Source: Scytalidium lignicola (Eukaryota; Ascomycota; Leotiomycetes). Taken from it: a DNA stretch of 64,000 nt. Numbering within the stretch: the first letter of the stretch is position 1; each line of letters starts with the position of its first letter. Of this stretch, positions 23,537 through 34,926 are shown piece after piece. The stretch lies in contig NCSJ02000027.1 of the NCBI GenBank assembly GCA_002812745.2, forward strand, positions 1-64,000. Direction: 5' to 3'. The notes beneath the pieces were generated by a model. That model made no database searches, was not told where the DNA came from, and saw only the letters and a list, made by a program, of their open reading frames with translations. The translations under genes were made by a program, and so were the position numbers.

Positions 23537-24886
23537 ACTGTCAACCGTCAACAAATTAAACAGTATATACTTGTGACCTCCGCTCTTCGTGGCCGCAGAA
23601 GACTAGTAAGAACAGTCAAATTATATTCTTGCGATTAAAAATATATTTCACCTCTAATTATCCTCCTATTGCATTATTGGCTTTCTATATATTGCGATTT
23701 AATACTGGCGAACTAGCGAAGCATACCTTGAACCTGCCACCAGTATATGCCGATTCTAAGGACAAGAGTGTTCGTTATGACAGACCACAACCTAGTATGT
23801 CGCGAATTTGTAAGACCTCGGACTCAGACTTGGGGCCTGGGCCGCCTGGAGTTTCCACGTTGACACGCATAATAGTTGGGTGCAACCGAACCTACCCCAG
23901 ATTATGATCTGAAGACTTGCCCATACCAGCATGAGATACTCGCAACAGCTGTTGAAACTGACCAAGGGTGTCCCCTTCCTGTCACACTGTACCACTGGTG
24001 TCCACCAACCATCTCTACAAAGATTACAGTCGTCTTATCTCCAGGCATTTCACCAACTATCAAGGGCTTTACGTCCTTAGGTACTTTCTTTCTGTCAGAC
24101 GACTTAAACATCTCTAAGACGCTTTCTGAACTTGTATCTGCAACACCCCCCAGTCCAAAACCAACACCTCAACTATTCACAGAGCTCATAGCCCGGCTTG
24201 CCATACCCAATCAAGGAAATTTTCTGCAATTCTTTTCCTTTCCTGTGTTTGGCAATAGCCTGAACGAGATCTTAAGCGATAGCCTCCTCCCGTGTGGAAA
24301 TGGGTTAAGCCCGATAGTATTTACCGTAAGAGAGGTTTCTGGGAGGCAGAACTACACAAAGCTCTAGAAGACGAGGAATGTAACGGTGGGAAAGACCTGA
24401 TCTTGTTGATGGGAGGAGTATCGGAGCAAACATTCCACAGCGTAACCGCTAGTGGTAGTAAAATTGCAAGTTTTAAAGGCCTTTTTGCAGAATGATCTTT
24501 ACGAACATTGATTGATAAGTCCTTGACGAATAATAAGTAAGAGTAGTAATCTTAGTCTTCAGGTTGAAACTATCTGTTATTAGGTTCAGTAATTTGACTT
24601 GTGTGTGTATATATCTTATCGAGTCATGCAACCTAACGGTTCCCGTAATGATGTTAATGTCAAGTAACTTTCTTGTAATCTCGCGTGGACCTAGTTTTCA
24701 CCATGCTGTATTCTGTATTGTGAAGATGAATGCTGTAGATGGCCGTACAATATCAAAGAGAGAAACGGGACTTAGAAATCACAACGAAAATACGCAAGAT
24801 GATATAGTTGAATATGGTTGATTGATTAAAGCAAGAGAGAGCTGATTATAACTCTCACTGAATAAGAAGCCTGAGGCACTGGCTGA
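23537..24886 (+). other. Region with unassigned open frames
   Basis: Two overlapping plus-strand frames, 23876-24367 (163 residues) and 24292-24495, could be one coding region broken by a 1-base shift near 24285-24292. The second continues sensibly with W-V-K-P-D-S-I-Y-R-K-R-G-F-W-E. I recognise no domain, and the first frame lacks a convincing start context. It may be a decaying gene or chance. The rest up to the CysRS gene shows nothing. Confidence 0.3.
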
Positions 24887-24991
24887 TTGAAGAACATGGT
24901 CACGTGGATAATCATGACTCATCGTGCCTGGATTGTTCTACCGTGTTCCGACCTGGAAATATTTCCTCTTTATCCACTCCACTTCTTATCC

Positions 24992-27900
24992 ATGTGCATA
25001 TCAGTACTCTCTTTGCGCCAACTCGCTTTACGCCGAATACTACAGGACCTGCACCGATCACTTCCTCCTTCCTTTCATTCATACGCCTATCTTCGGCGTC
25101 AGCGACACCCAATGGCCTCAGGGCAGCCCGCATGGGAGCAGCCCAAGAAACCGCCGGGGGTTGAGCTGCCACCGCTGAAGATTTACAATTCGTTGACCAG
25201 GAGGAAGAATGACTTTGTTCCGCTTGACCCAGAAGGAAAGAAGATCACTTGGTATGCGTGTGGTCCCACAGTATACGATGTTTCACATCTTGGTAAAGAA
25301 ACATAACTTCCAGTTATATGCAGGATAAGGTGTTGATTGTTAGTAGGCCATGCTCGGAATTATGTTTCGAACGATATCATTAGGCGTATTTTGAGAGATT
25401 ACTTTGGCTTCCAGGTTGAATATGTAACCAATATTGTAAGTTTCCCTAATCTCGTCACGCTGCATTCGTACCTTGCGCAGCATTGTTAGAGTTAACAAGA
25501 AGGAATGTAGACCGACGTGGATGACAAAATCATAATCCGTGCCAGACAACAACACCTACTTGCCCAATTCAAATCGAAACATACTATATTTGACGACGCT
25601 ACGTTCCAGGAGGCCCATGCCGCGTGGAAGGCTTATGTCTCCAAGAATCTGGGTCTTGTGCCTGCGCAAACCACGACTCACAATTTCAAAATAGCTTCCG
25701 AGCTTGCGTATAAAAATGTGATTGAGGGAGGGTCTCTTGATGGGACGGCAGCACCTGGCGAAAAGGAAGCCAAGATCAAAATGCACCTGCGCACTGCTCA
25801 AGTTGCTGCTGATGGGCTCGAAGCATTCGGCGCTTCTAAGTCTACGCCACAAGATGCACTGTATGCAAAGGTTGACGATGTGCTACTCCCATACTTGGAC
25901 GATCTCTATGGCTCTCAAATTGATGCTACAGATCACAGCAAGTAACCCCTGCTGGGTCCTGGACATGATTATGCTGACTGCCAAAGGTATATTTACTAAA
26001 TTAACACAGCACTACGAGAAACTCTTCTTCGAAGATATGCGCGCCCTCAACGTTCTCGATCCAGACGAAATCACTCGTGTTACCGAGTTCATTCCACAAA
26101 TTAACAAATTCGTAGAGAAGATTATCAAAAAAGGCTGGGCTTACTCGACCAAAGAAGGGAATGTCTACTTTGACATTAATTCTTTTGAAAAGTCCGGTAA
26201 CGTCTACTGCCGTCTCGAACCCCAGAATCGTGACAATCAAGAGCTACTCGCGGATGGAGAGGGCAGCTTGTCTAAGAAAAGCAGTGACAAACGCTCGAAA
26301 AACGACTTTGCCCTTATCAAGAAGAGTATGCCCGGCGAGCCCGCATGGCCGTCAAGATGGGGCCCATCAAGACCGGGTTGGCATATCGAGGTATTTCTCT
26401 TGAAGCCCGTTATACCTTAGGAGCTTCTAACAAAAAATAAGTGCAGTGTCATGGCGTCAGCGGTCCTGGGGCCGACCATGGACATTCATAGGTGAACCAA
26501 ATGACTATAGGCTGTATAGTTCAAAGCGCTAACTTAAAGTAGTGGAGGTGCGAATTCTTCTCTTATTGCAACAGCTGAAAATAATTATAACTTCCAGGCT
26601 CTGATTTGAAGTATCCCCATCATGAGTAAGACTTATATATCCCTTATTACAATATATATTAACATTTTGCTTCGCGTCTAGTAATGAGTTGGCACAAAGC
26701 GAGGCGTATTGGCTTGGCGAGGAAGGCTGTGCTGCAAGTAATCATACCTGGGTTAGGTGAGGGCAAGACAGCTTTTATTCCATGATCAACAGCTAATACT
26801 CTTTGTAGATATTTCCTTCATATGGGGTTAGTTTTCTCGTCCTATCCTCTTCCCATAGGAACCGAAGACTTGAATTTTAGAATTTCTTCTCAATGACAAT
26901 TCTCAATTCTCTCTTCGGATTTGGTTGCTTGACCAGCAGCTGACACTATTCACAGGCATTTGTCTATCCGCGGCCAAAAGATGAGCAAGTCACTAAAAAA
27001 CTTTACTTCAATTCGCGAGGCCTTGTCGCCAGGCGAAGACGGCACACCCGCGTGGACATCGAGAATGTTACGCATCGTGCTACTGCTTGGCTCATGGAGG
27101 GACGGCATAGAGATCACCGAAGGCCTCGTCAACATCGCCAAAGGCTGGGAAGAAAAGATTACAAATTTCTTCCTTAAAGCCGTTGATATCGAACTTTCCG
27201 CTAAAAGCACCGTTAATGACCAACCCTCACCGTCTAACACCCTTTCCACCGCCCTTGAAAAGGCCGAGAAGGAAACCCACGCTGCCCTCTGTGACTCCTT
27301 CAACACCCCCTTAGCCATGCAATGCATCTCTAACCTCGTTACCGAGGCTAACGCCGCCATCTCTAATGACCCTAGCACCAATACCACTACACTCCTCTCT
27401 ATCGCCCACTGGATCACGCACATGATTACTATCTTTGGGCTCAACGGCAACGTCAGCCCTAACACTACCACCATTGGCTGGGAAGGCGTCTCCATCTCTA
27501 CCCCTGCACAACCCATAATCTACCGTCTCAGCCAGGTACGCGACGAGATCCGTCGGCAAGCCCTCGCCAAGTCCGTTGTGCCCGAAGTACTGGAGGAGCT
27601 TGCCTCGCAGCCAGTACCAGCTACTCCCACCCCCGAAAACCTGCCATACGTAACCGCGTACCAGACCTTCCAATCGCAAGTCAAGACTGCACTCGCCCAA
27701 CCCGCCGGTATCGAAGCCGAGCTACTTCGCCTCTGTGACTTACTGCGCGATAGTACACTATGGGACCAGGATATCTACCTCGAAGACCGAGACGCACCGT
27801 TGCCGGCGCTAGTGCGACCTCTCGATGCTAACATGAAAGCGGCGCGCGCAGCTAAGGAACGCGCGGCAGAGGAGAAGCGCTTAGCGAAGGAGAGGCGTTT

Positions 27901-28123
27901 GGCGGAAGAGGCGATGAAGAAGGAGGTAGCAGCGGGTAAGGCTAGGGTGCCGCCGCAAGATATGTTCAAGACGGATGAGTTTGTTGAGTGGGATGCGAAT
28001 GGAGTGCCGACGAAGTTGAAGAACGGGGATGAGTTGCCAAAAAGTCGGAGGAAGAAACTGGAGAAGGAGTGGAAGGCGCAGAAGGTAGTGCATGAGAAGT
28101 GGAAGCAGGAACAAAAGTTGTGA
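24992..28123 (+). CDS. Cysteinyl-tRNA synthetase (probably cytosolic and mitochondrial)
   Basis: Ten exons: 24992-25292, 25347-25435, 25511-25937, 25987-26390, 26442-26491, 26543-26547, 26598-26625, 26682-26756, 26809-26826, 26956-28123. They give 854 residues, all in phase. It charges tRNA-Cys with cysteine. HLGH is the class I HIGH motif, and [10 protein letters not shown] carries KMSKS. The zinc ligands are the Cys of YACGPTVYD, the Cys of WHIECS, and the His and Glu of PHHDNE. The start at 24992 adds a 40-residue, Arg-rich and acid-poor presequence; the in-frame ATG at 25112 would give the cytosolic form. The C-terminus is a long Lys/Glu-rich tail. Two oddities: the third intron begins GC (25938), and exon 6 is 5 nt long. 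Confidence 0.93.
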
Positions 28124-29525
28124 TATGGGTTATCGGCATGATTGTCCTAATTTTGGGACGTATACGGGCATATATATCACTAGAAATGTTTTTAGCGTAG
28201 AATTAGGCCTTACCTAAATCTACACGAAATGGCCGATACTGGCTATTGCACGGACCACTTTTCCCCTTTTGATGCATGTATTATAGTAATTTGATGTGCA
28301 AAATAAAATCAATCGATGACGTGTTATAAGTTAATATTTACTACTTCCTTTTTTTTTTACATTTAATGACAATAGTTCAGTTAATGTTTTAGGGAAAGTG
28401 AGTTTTGACAAGTTAAATATTTCACAGATTAAGCTTTTAGATTTATTTCATCACTGATGATATTATAACATGTACAGTGCCTTCTTTTTAAGAACGGATT
28501 TAATAGTTGATTAATGTTAATTCAGTGTTATAAAGAGGGTACAACGCATATGAGACTTAAATTATAGAATAACTAAGAGTGCGTTACGTCAAGATTACTT
28601 TACAACAAGACTCCCATTTCTCTGTAAAGACATGATTCTTAAAAGTTGCACTTAGTAAATAAGTTGTTGCCATCTTATATGTCTCCGATTTCTTATGAAA
28701 CATTCTACTTCTCCACGGTCTATCACAGAGTATATTTTGTCAGCATATCCTCCCTAAAATGGTAGCCTATCGCTGTGATAAAACCCCTTTAAAATAACTT
28801 AGTTGGTATCTATATACTCCGTGCCTAGATACCTAATATTATATTGTTTTGAATGAGTGTAATATAAGCGATGCTTGTTAGTTCTGTCCCTTGAGAAACA
28901 TACTAGAACATCTCTAGGAAGGATATGAGGTCAAGAGATATCTGGAATTTTGAATCATTTGTTAGCTACTTCGACCCAAGCTAGAGTACCTAGTCATTGA
29001 TTGTTTGGGTATTGGCCTGCATTTGGTCTTTAATGATGCACTAAGATATAAGTACACGTGAAATTTAGGGCCGGTGATCTACAGCATCCAGAATCGACCT
29101 ATTACGGGTCTGATTTCGTAGTGTTACTTATGAAGCTTATTCGACTCATAGCATATACGTTAGACACATCCAAATTTAAATATAAGCTAAACAGATATGT
29201 AGTAGACGTGGTATGCAGGATTCTAGGGATAAAATTGTCGAGAAAGTCGAGAGAGGGGAAAGGTGGGGAGAATATTTGGCGTGAGACTGTCCACGTCTTC
29301 CGGCCGATTATTGGTACAATAAGTAAACCTTACAGTATGATTACAAGCTCGGAATTCTCCCACCCTTGTTTCTACGCTCTTTGTTTATATTTGAACAAAA
29401 AGATCTCAATTTTGTGAGCTGTATTTACTCTTAGCAAAGGGTTTTAGAGTTAAAATATCTAAGACTCCTTGTTCTCGAACTACACAAAAATTAACAAATT
29501 CTAGAGTAGGCTCTCTCTAGAACCA
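28124..29525. other. AT-rich intergenic region
   Basis: About 1.4 kb without a supportable gene. The open frame at 29058-29417 (119 codons) has no recognised domain and an AT-rich, low-complexity composition. Confidence 0.5.
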
Positions 29526-30740
29526 ATGTCTTCCCCAATTATCATCCGTGTCGGCATTATAGGCTGTGGAGAGATCAGTCAAGTGAGCCACATTCCAGCT
29601 CTGGGATTCATGTCAGATCGTTTCAAAATTACATGCCTCTGTGATATCTCAACCCAGGCATTGGAGTTCTGTAAGCAGAAAGTTATAGGTAGTATTCCAT
29701 CAATCACCACGAATCCGGAGGAACTTTGCCGCTCCCAAGAGGTCGATGTCGTGTTTATTCTTAGTGCTAGTGAATTTCATACCACGCATGCTTTAATAGC
29801 TCTCAGATATGACAAGCATGTCTTTATAGAGAAACCTATGTGCTTTACATATCGAGATGCAAATCTCATTATTAGCGCGGAACAGAAGTCGAAGGGGAGG
29901 GTAATGGTAGGATACATGAGGCGTTATGCAACGGCGTTCATAGATGCGGTCAAAGAAATTGGTGGATTAGATCAAATACTGTATGCTCGTGTTAGAGGTA
30001 AATATTTAATCTACCTTCATGGATCTATATATCAGCTAATACCATGCGGATATAATTGGCGCAAATTCACGATTTGTTGCTCAGTCGGGCACGTTCCCGA
30101 AGAAATTCACGGACGTCGCACCTCAGGATATTGCAGAACGGAAGGCCAAAGGTGAAGACATTTATAGACAAGCTTTTGTGGAGGAATATGGAGGGATTCC
30201 AGATACTCCACAAGCAAGAACAATGCTAGACCTACTTGGTGGCCTCGGATCTCATGACCTATCTGCGATGCGAGAAGCTTTGGGAATGCCCACAGCGGTT
30301 CTTGGTGCATCGCTAGGTTACCCGATGTGGAGGTATGCTTGCAATCTGTACGAATGTGAGACATTCACTTACATTTTAAAAAAAGTGTTTTATTCCAATA
30401 CCCAGGTTTCTCGGTGATATATGAGTCTGGAGTTGATGATGTTCCTCGATTTGATGCTCATATTGAGATATATTCAATGAAGAAGACAGTACGGGTACAA
30501 TATGACTCGCCATATGTTAAAGGTCTTCCAACAACAATGCATATCCGAGAAAATGACAAGAATGGCTACAAAGAAACTATGATCAGGAAGACATATGAAG
30601 ATAACTATACGCTAGAATTTAAGGAGCTTTACACTTGGATGACGGAGGGGAAAAGGATCAAGACCACGCCACTGGATGCGAGGAATGATTTGGATATTTT
30701 TAAGATGATCATGACGACTGGAAAATATAACAGTTCTTAA
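29526..30740 (+). CDS. Gfo/Idh/MocA family NAD(P)-dependent oxidoreductase
   Basis: Exons 29526-29997, 30050-30332 and 30386-30740 join in phase to 369 residues. The Rossmann motif GIIGCGEIS is near the N-terminus. HVFIEKPMCF holds the conserved E-K-P, followed by GYMRRYATAF. The C-terminal domain has FQYPGFSVIYESGVDDVPRF. Enzymes of this family oxidise sugars and polyols such as inositol, or dihydrodiols. Odd point: the first intron ends in GG (30048-30049) instead of AG, yet the phase and protein sequence across it are right. No in-frame AG alternative exists. The gene is therefore either disrupted by one base change or misread at one base. It lies 4 kb from myo-inositol oxygenase. Confidence 0.85.
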
Positions 30741-30965
30741 AAGATAAAATTGATTCTAAAGAGAATGACTAGTTTCTTAGACAATATAAATAAACCGTCT
30801 TAACAACACGACAGAGGGAATACGTTCGAGATGTGATGTCATGTTGGTTAAATTTTTGCCCCACAACAAACTGGTGTCGTCATTGCAAAGAATATAATGC
30901 TAAGATATTAAAGTAATAATCTATCAATACACATTTTATCATTTTATACTTTACATCTAGCCATA

Positions 30966-31607
30966 ATGCCGCTGTATTCAGGTTCCTGTTACTGCCATAA
31001 AATCCAGTATGAAATCAAGTTAGACTCTCCAGATAACGCTCGAACTTCAATCTGCCACTGTAGCAATTGCAAGGTAGGATATATATCTTGAATTTGATCC
31101 ACAGTAGCTCATTATCTTCTTCGCTGCATTTAGAAGTGTGTTTGTTGTGTGTGTGTGTGGGGGGTGTTTACGGGTGGCCCATTTGGTGCTACCACCAAAA
31201 TCAAGAAAGACGCTTTGAGAATAACACAGGGAAAACTCAAGGAACATATTTCCGACAACTGCTCTGGCACGCAACTTCATCGCAAGTTCTGCGATCAATG
31301 TGGAACTGGGATATTAGAGTATGGAGTGAGTACCTGCTTCCTTTAGTCATCACAGATTCGGAAATTCACAAAGCATTACAACAATAATTAGGAGCATGCT
31401 GGAGACTTTGTCTACATCTTTCATGGCACCCTCGACAACCCCAATGATCTTTCTCCTAAAGGGGAATTCTTTAGCAAAGTGAAGGAACCCTGGTTACCTG
31501 AGTTTGATGAGTTTGATAGTGAGTCAATTTAAACATTGTATTCTGAAGCGCTAACTAAAACCTCCGCTGAAGGTCTTGTTTTCCATAGGAAAGAGATTCA
31601 TGATTGA
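30966..31607 (+). CDS. GFA family protein (glutathione-dependent formaldehyde-activating enzyme-like)
   Basis: Exons 30966-31073, about 31137-31325, 31392-31518 and 31573-31607. The zinc ligands are clear: SCYCHKIQYE, ICHCSNCK and FCDQCGTGILEYG. The C-terminus has YIFHGTLDNP and FHRKEIHD, as in fungal CENP-V/GFA proteins of about 130-150 residues. The acceptor of exon 2 is unclear. A GT-rich microsatellite and a G6 run (31137-31166) sit where the family has NCKxFTGG, and the frame there is one base off. Either the G run is misread or a repeat expansion has broken the gene. The other junctions are in phase. Confidence 0.78.
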
Positions 31608-31747
31608 GCATTGAATCAGAACCTTTTAACAACTCCAAACTCCATCCAAAACTCCGTCCCAACTTGAAGTAATAGTATCATAACATATTGATACAGCTTT
31701 AACTCTCTTCAAATCTCTCAATTCCACCTCCTCCAACACCTTCTGCT

Positions 31748-32251
31748 CTACATTTTTGACTTCACCGTTGTCTTTTCCTGGTTTGCTGGTACATCCTTCT
31801 CCAAAAATGATAAAATCCAAGGCATAAGCCCAAACACGACTCCAATCCCACCCAATGCTTCACTTGCAAACAAATCTTCCTCTAAGATACCCTTTCTCCA
31901 TCCTTCCTCATATGCAAATACCCGCCTCGCAAATTCCGTCAGTAGCATGAGGAACAATGCGGTGAATCCAACGGAAAGTCTCAACCATGCCGCTTTCGGG
32001 ATCTCGAACCACGAGATAATAAGTGATGAGTAGATAGTAATTCCACACAGTATTGCAGACCATTCTATAAGCTCTGTAGTGAATGATTCTAGATGGTAGA
32101 TCTGTGCGACTTTTTCAATCATGACACGGATAGTGAGGCCGGTCGCGAGGGTGAGGCTATAATACCAAAATGAAGGCCTCAATATCATAAGGCCAACCAT
32201 CACATCCCATATAGCGTCAAAGACGGAGAGTTCTTCTCGTGATGGGGCCAT
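31748..32251 (-). CDS. Small integral membrane protein, unknown function
   Basis: A single-exon gene of 167 residues. The start at 32251 (MAPSREELSVFDAIW) is preferred over an upstream in-frame ATG at 32329, which adds only low-complexity residues. Four hydrophobic segments are visible: around PSFWYYSLTLATGLTI, WSAILCGITIYSSLII, LSVGFTALFLMLLT and GGIGVVFGLMPWILSFL. A Lys-rich tail follows. No family is recognised. The solo LTR at 32708 lies upstream of its start. Confidence 0.7.
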   Translation of the reverse strand: MAPSREELSVFDAIWDVMVGLMILRPSFWYYSLTLATGLTIRVMIEKVAQIYHLESFTTELIEWSAILCGITIYSSLIISWFEIPKAAWLRLSVGFTALFLMLLTEFARRVFAYEEGWRKGILEEDLFASEALGGIGVVFGLMPWILSFLEKDVPANQEKTTVKSKM

Positions 32252-32702
32252 TTTATTTATTTTGGTGGTTAGGCTAGTAGTGGTGGTGATAATGAGCAAT
32301 GAATGCTTGAAACTCGCGCACAGTGTCAAAAACCCCGACTACTGTAATATTATAATCAGGAATATTCAATTAAATTTCATGCAGTTGTAATTAGATTATC
32401 CGAAGAATTGCACTGGGTGGTATTTTTATACTAATTTTCCCTATGTGGAATGATGGTCACCCCATAAGCTAAGCAGTCGCCAAGCTCCGGACCATTACGA
32501 CAGAGTGATCATGTTAGTCTTAAGATTTCTAACTGCCGCAATATCTTCGGTATTTGACGTGACTTGAGGGATGGTTATATCTGAGATGATTTCACGTGTC
32601 AAATGATTTGTCTCACTGCTATCTAGTCATATGACTCGACGGTGTCCTTCGAACGAACTCGAAGGTTCAATTCAATCGTCTGACCAACTATTATAAATCA
32701 GA
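32252..32702. other. Intergenic region between membrane protein and LTR
   Basis: Holds the promoter of the membrane protein gene. No gene is seen. Confidence 0.45.
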
Positions 32703-32707
32703 TATTC

Positions 32708-32978
32708 TGTTGACTGGAAACGCAGGAATACAGAACCACTATTGTATTGATTGCTTAAGGAGTCTACAACTACAGCAGATTCTATATATACAGAGAGTTA
32801 CGGCCGTAAAACCGTTATGGTCAACAGTTACGGTCGTACAGGCACCCTACGGGTGCCTATAGTTGCCTACAGTGGTAGCCTACCGTATAGCCTACCGTAA
32901 ACCCTATCCGTAAGCCCTAGCATAGGCAACCGTAAGAACACTGTGAAGTGGCATCCGTAAACTCCAAATATTGCAACA
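32708..32978 (+). mobile_element. Solo LTR copy A, 271 bp
   Basis: Starts TGTTGACTGG and ends TTGCAACA, with TG...CA ends. The flanks carry the same 5-bp target duplication TATTC (32703-32707 and 32979-32983). An inverted, about 95 percent identical copy lies at 43495-43753. Inside are short palindromes such as GCACCCTACGGGTGC and TTACGGCCGTAA. No internal coding region adjoins it. Confidence 0.88.
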
Positions 32979-33321
32979 TATTCACTACAAGATTTCATTT
33001 TAAGAAGATTCGATAATTGGCACGTGGGCCGGAACACATATTTACGGAAACAAGTACTAGACTGCACATTTCTACTGGGAGAAAGTAGTAAAAGTATGCG
33101 AGTTAATTTAGGGTTTACTCAAAGGATCTGTAAAAGAACAAACAATTTTATTCGTCAATGTCGTTATTTTATGATCTATTCTAGGTCCTCAATTCCCATC
33201 CTACATTATAAAAATTGAAAACTCGCTCTCTAAAATGTAAATGGTATAAAAAATGTGTATATACTGAGGAAATATGATCCTTCATCCGCAGCTTCCACGC
33301 TCAACACTCAATGCTCAACGC

Positions 33322-34355
33322 TTACCACTTGACAACCTTATTCGGGAAATATTCATCAATAAGTTCAAGATAATATGGCTAAACCAGTCATTAGCAAGTC
33401 AAATCTGCCGAAAAGCAGCGATCAAAGCTCAAAACTCACCTTCAACTCCTCAATACTCGGTACATCATCCGCCTTACTATACAAGTCATACGGATTGAAC
33501 TCCTTCACCGCCTCCAGCATATCATAATCATGCTCATTCATAAGCTCTTTATACGCTCCCATAGAATGCCACGGATAAAACGAATGGTACCGTATCATTG
33601 CCAGAGCCTCCTTAGGAAGCGTCGATTGTTCCTTAGCAATATGGTACAGGTATTCATCATGGCCCCAAGATAACATGACGTTATCGAGACCACAACCCCG
33701 AGTGTAAATCCCAAACTGCGTGCTGTATATTTCGTTGTAAAAGTCAGGGTTCTCGGAAAAGGTTTCGGGGAGGATGATTCTCTTGTCGAAAGCGCAGCCC
33801 ACAGGGAATGTATCACCTACTACATCCCATTGACCTTCCGCGCCGTAGAAGAAGAGGAGCTTTCCTAAATCGTGGATCAGGCCGGTGAGTTGCATCCAGC
33901 GGGGTTTGCCGTCTTTTCGGAGAGCTTCAGCGGTTTGGAGGAGATGTTCGATCTGAGAGAGCTCTGTGTCCGGATCGGATTCGTCAATGAGGGTGTTTAG
34001 TTTTTCCATAGCTTCCCAGATGGTCATTTCGGCCCTTGTCTTGGACCAGATGCTGTTTCGAACCTATTATTTTTTAAAAATTTTGATTTGGTTATAGAAA
34101 GAGGGGATCCAAGGATAGAGTTTTTCTAACCTTTAGGTTATATGCTACTGTCTGCTTAGTATGCTGCTCGCGATAGAAATTCTTGACTCGACTACATGCT
34201 TCCTCGTACTGTCGAAATTCGGTCTTTGCTTTCTCTGGGGCATTCTTCATATCTGCTTTGAGAATGTTGACGGCATCGATATTATTGGACGTTTCCTCTA
34301 GTTGCTTTCCATCAACACTCGCCTCCGAATAATCCACAACTGCGGAGGGTGCCAT
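33322..34355 (-). CDS. Myo-inositol oxygenase
   Basis: Exons 34131-34355, 33440-34063 and 33322-33378 (minus) join in phase to 301 residues, a normal MIOX length. The enzyme cleaves myo-inositol with O2 to D-glucuronate using a di-iron centre. The ligands are present: the His of [13 protein letters not shown], the HD of GLIHDLGK, the HD of LSWGHDEY and the His of RYHSFYPWH. The last exon encodes only [18 protein letters not shown], the conserved C-terminal lid. Neighbours are a Gfo/Idh/MocA oxidoreductase and a Zn2Cys6 regulator, which fits a polyol-degradation set. Confidence 0.95.
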
Positions 34356-34926
34356 GATGGTGTGGGCGATGAAAAAGAGTTGAATAGATCTCAGTTATAT
34401 CCAGCTGGTCTAATGATCCGGTTTCTTGAAATTTCAGCTAGAAATATAATAAACTCCGAAAACTTTCTCTGCAATCTCTCTTCTGGTTGTGGTAAAACGT
34501 GGTAGATTTCCTCGAGTTAAATAGGGAGGCAGTGATGGCAATTATACTTGGATGGTCCGTAGACCGCATCGCATCTTTGCCTAAGAGATCCATTGTATGT
34601 CGGAATTAGATGCCTTCCTTGATGATGGAGTTGCCGTAGTATGGTTCACTGTTACAAAGTCAACCAGGGTGGATACCTTTTATGGAGAGCACCTAATCAG
34701 GAAGGTTTCGCCGTCGTCGCAATTCAATTTCGGTGGTGTGAATAGCCGAAATTGCCTCCTTTAGCTCCCACTTAAAAACAGCTTCAAGAAACCTGTTAGA
34801 GCAGAAGAAAAAAAAAAGAAACTCCACTTCATGTTCTAAATATATCTTTGCAAACATAAAAGTTTTACTTTTAAATATGTAAATATATACTGAAACCGAA
34901 GACTTATGAATTCTACAAAATTATAT
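34356..34926. other. Intergenic region upstream of MIOX
   Basis: Holds the MIOX promoter and the 3' flank of the next Zn2Cys6 gene. No gene is seen; a poly-A run lies near 34807-34820. Confidence 0.5.

Noticed and set aside
23876..24495. Two plus-strand frames that might form one gene with a frameshift
   Set aside because: No recognised domain and no clear start; kept only as a low-confidence region.
29058..29417. 119-codon open frame in AT-rich DNA
   Set aside because: No domain, no neighbouring exons and composition like the surrounding repeat DNA.
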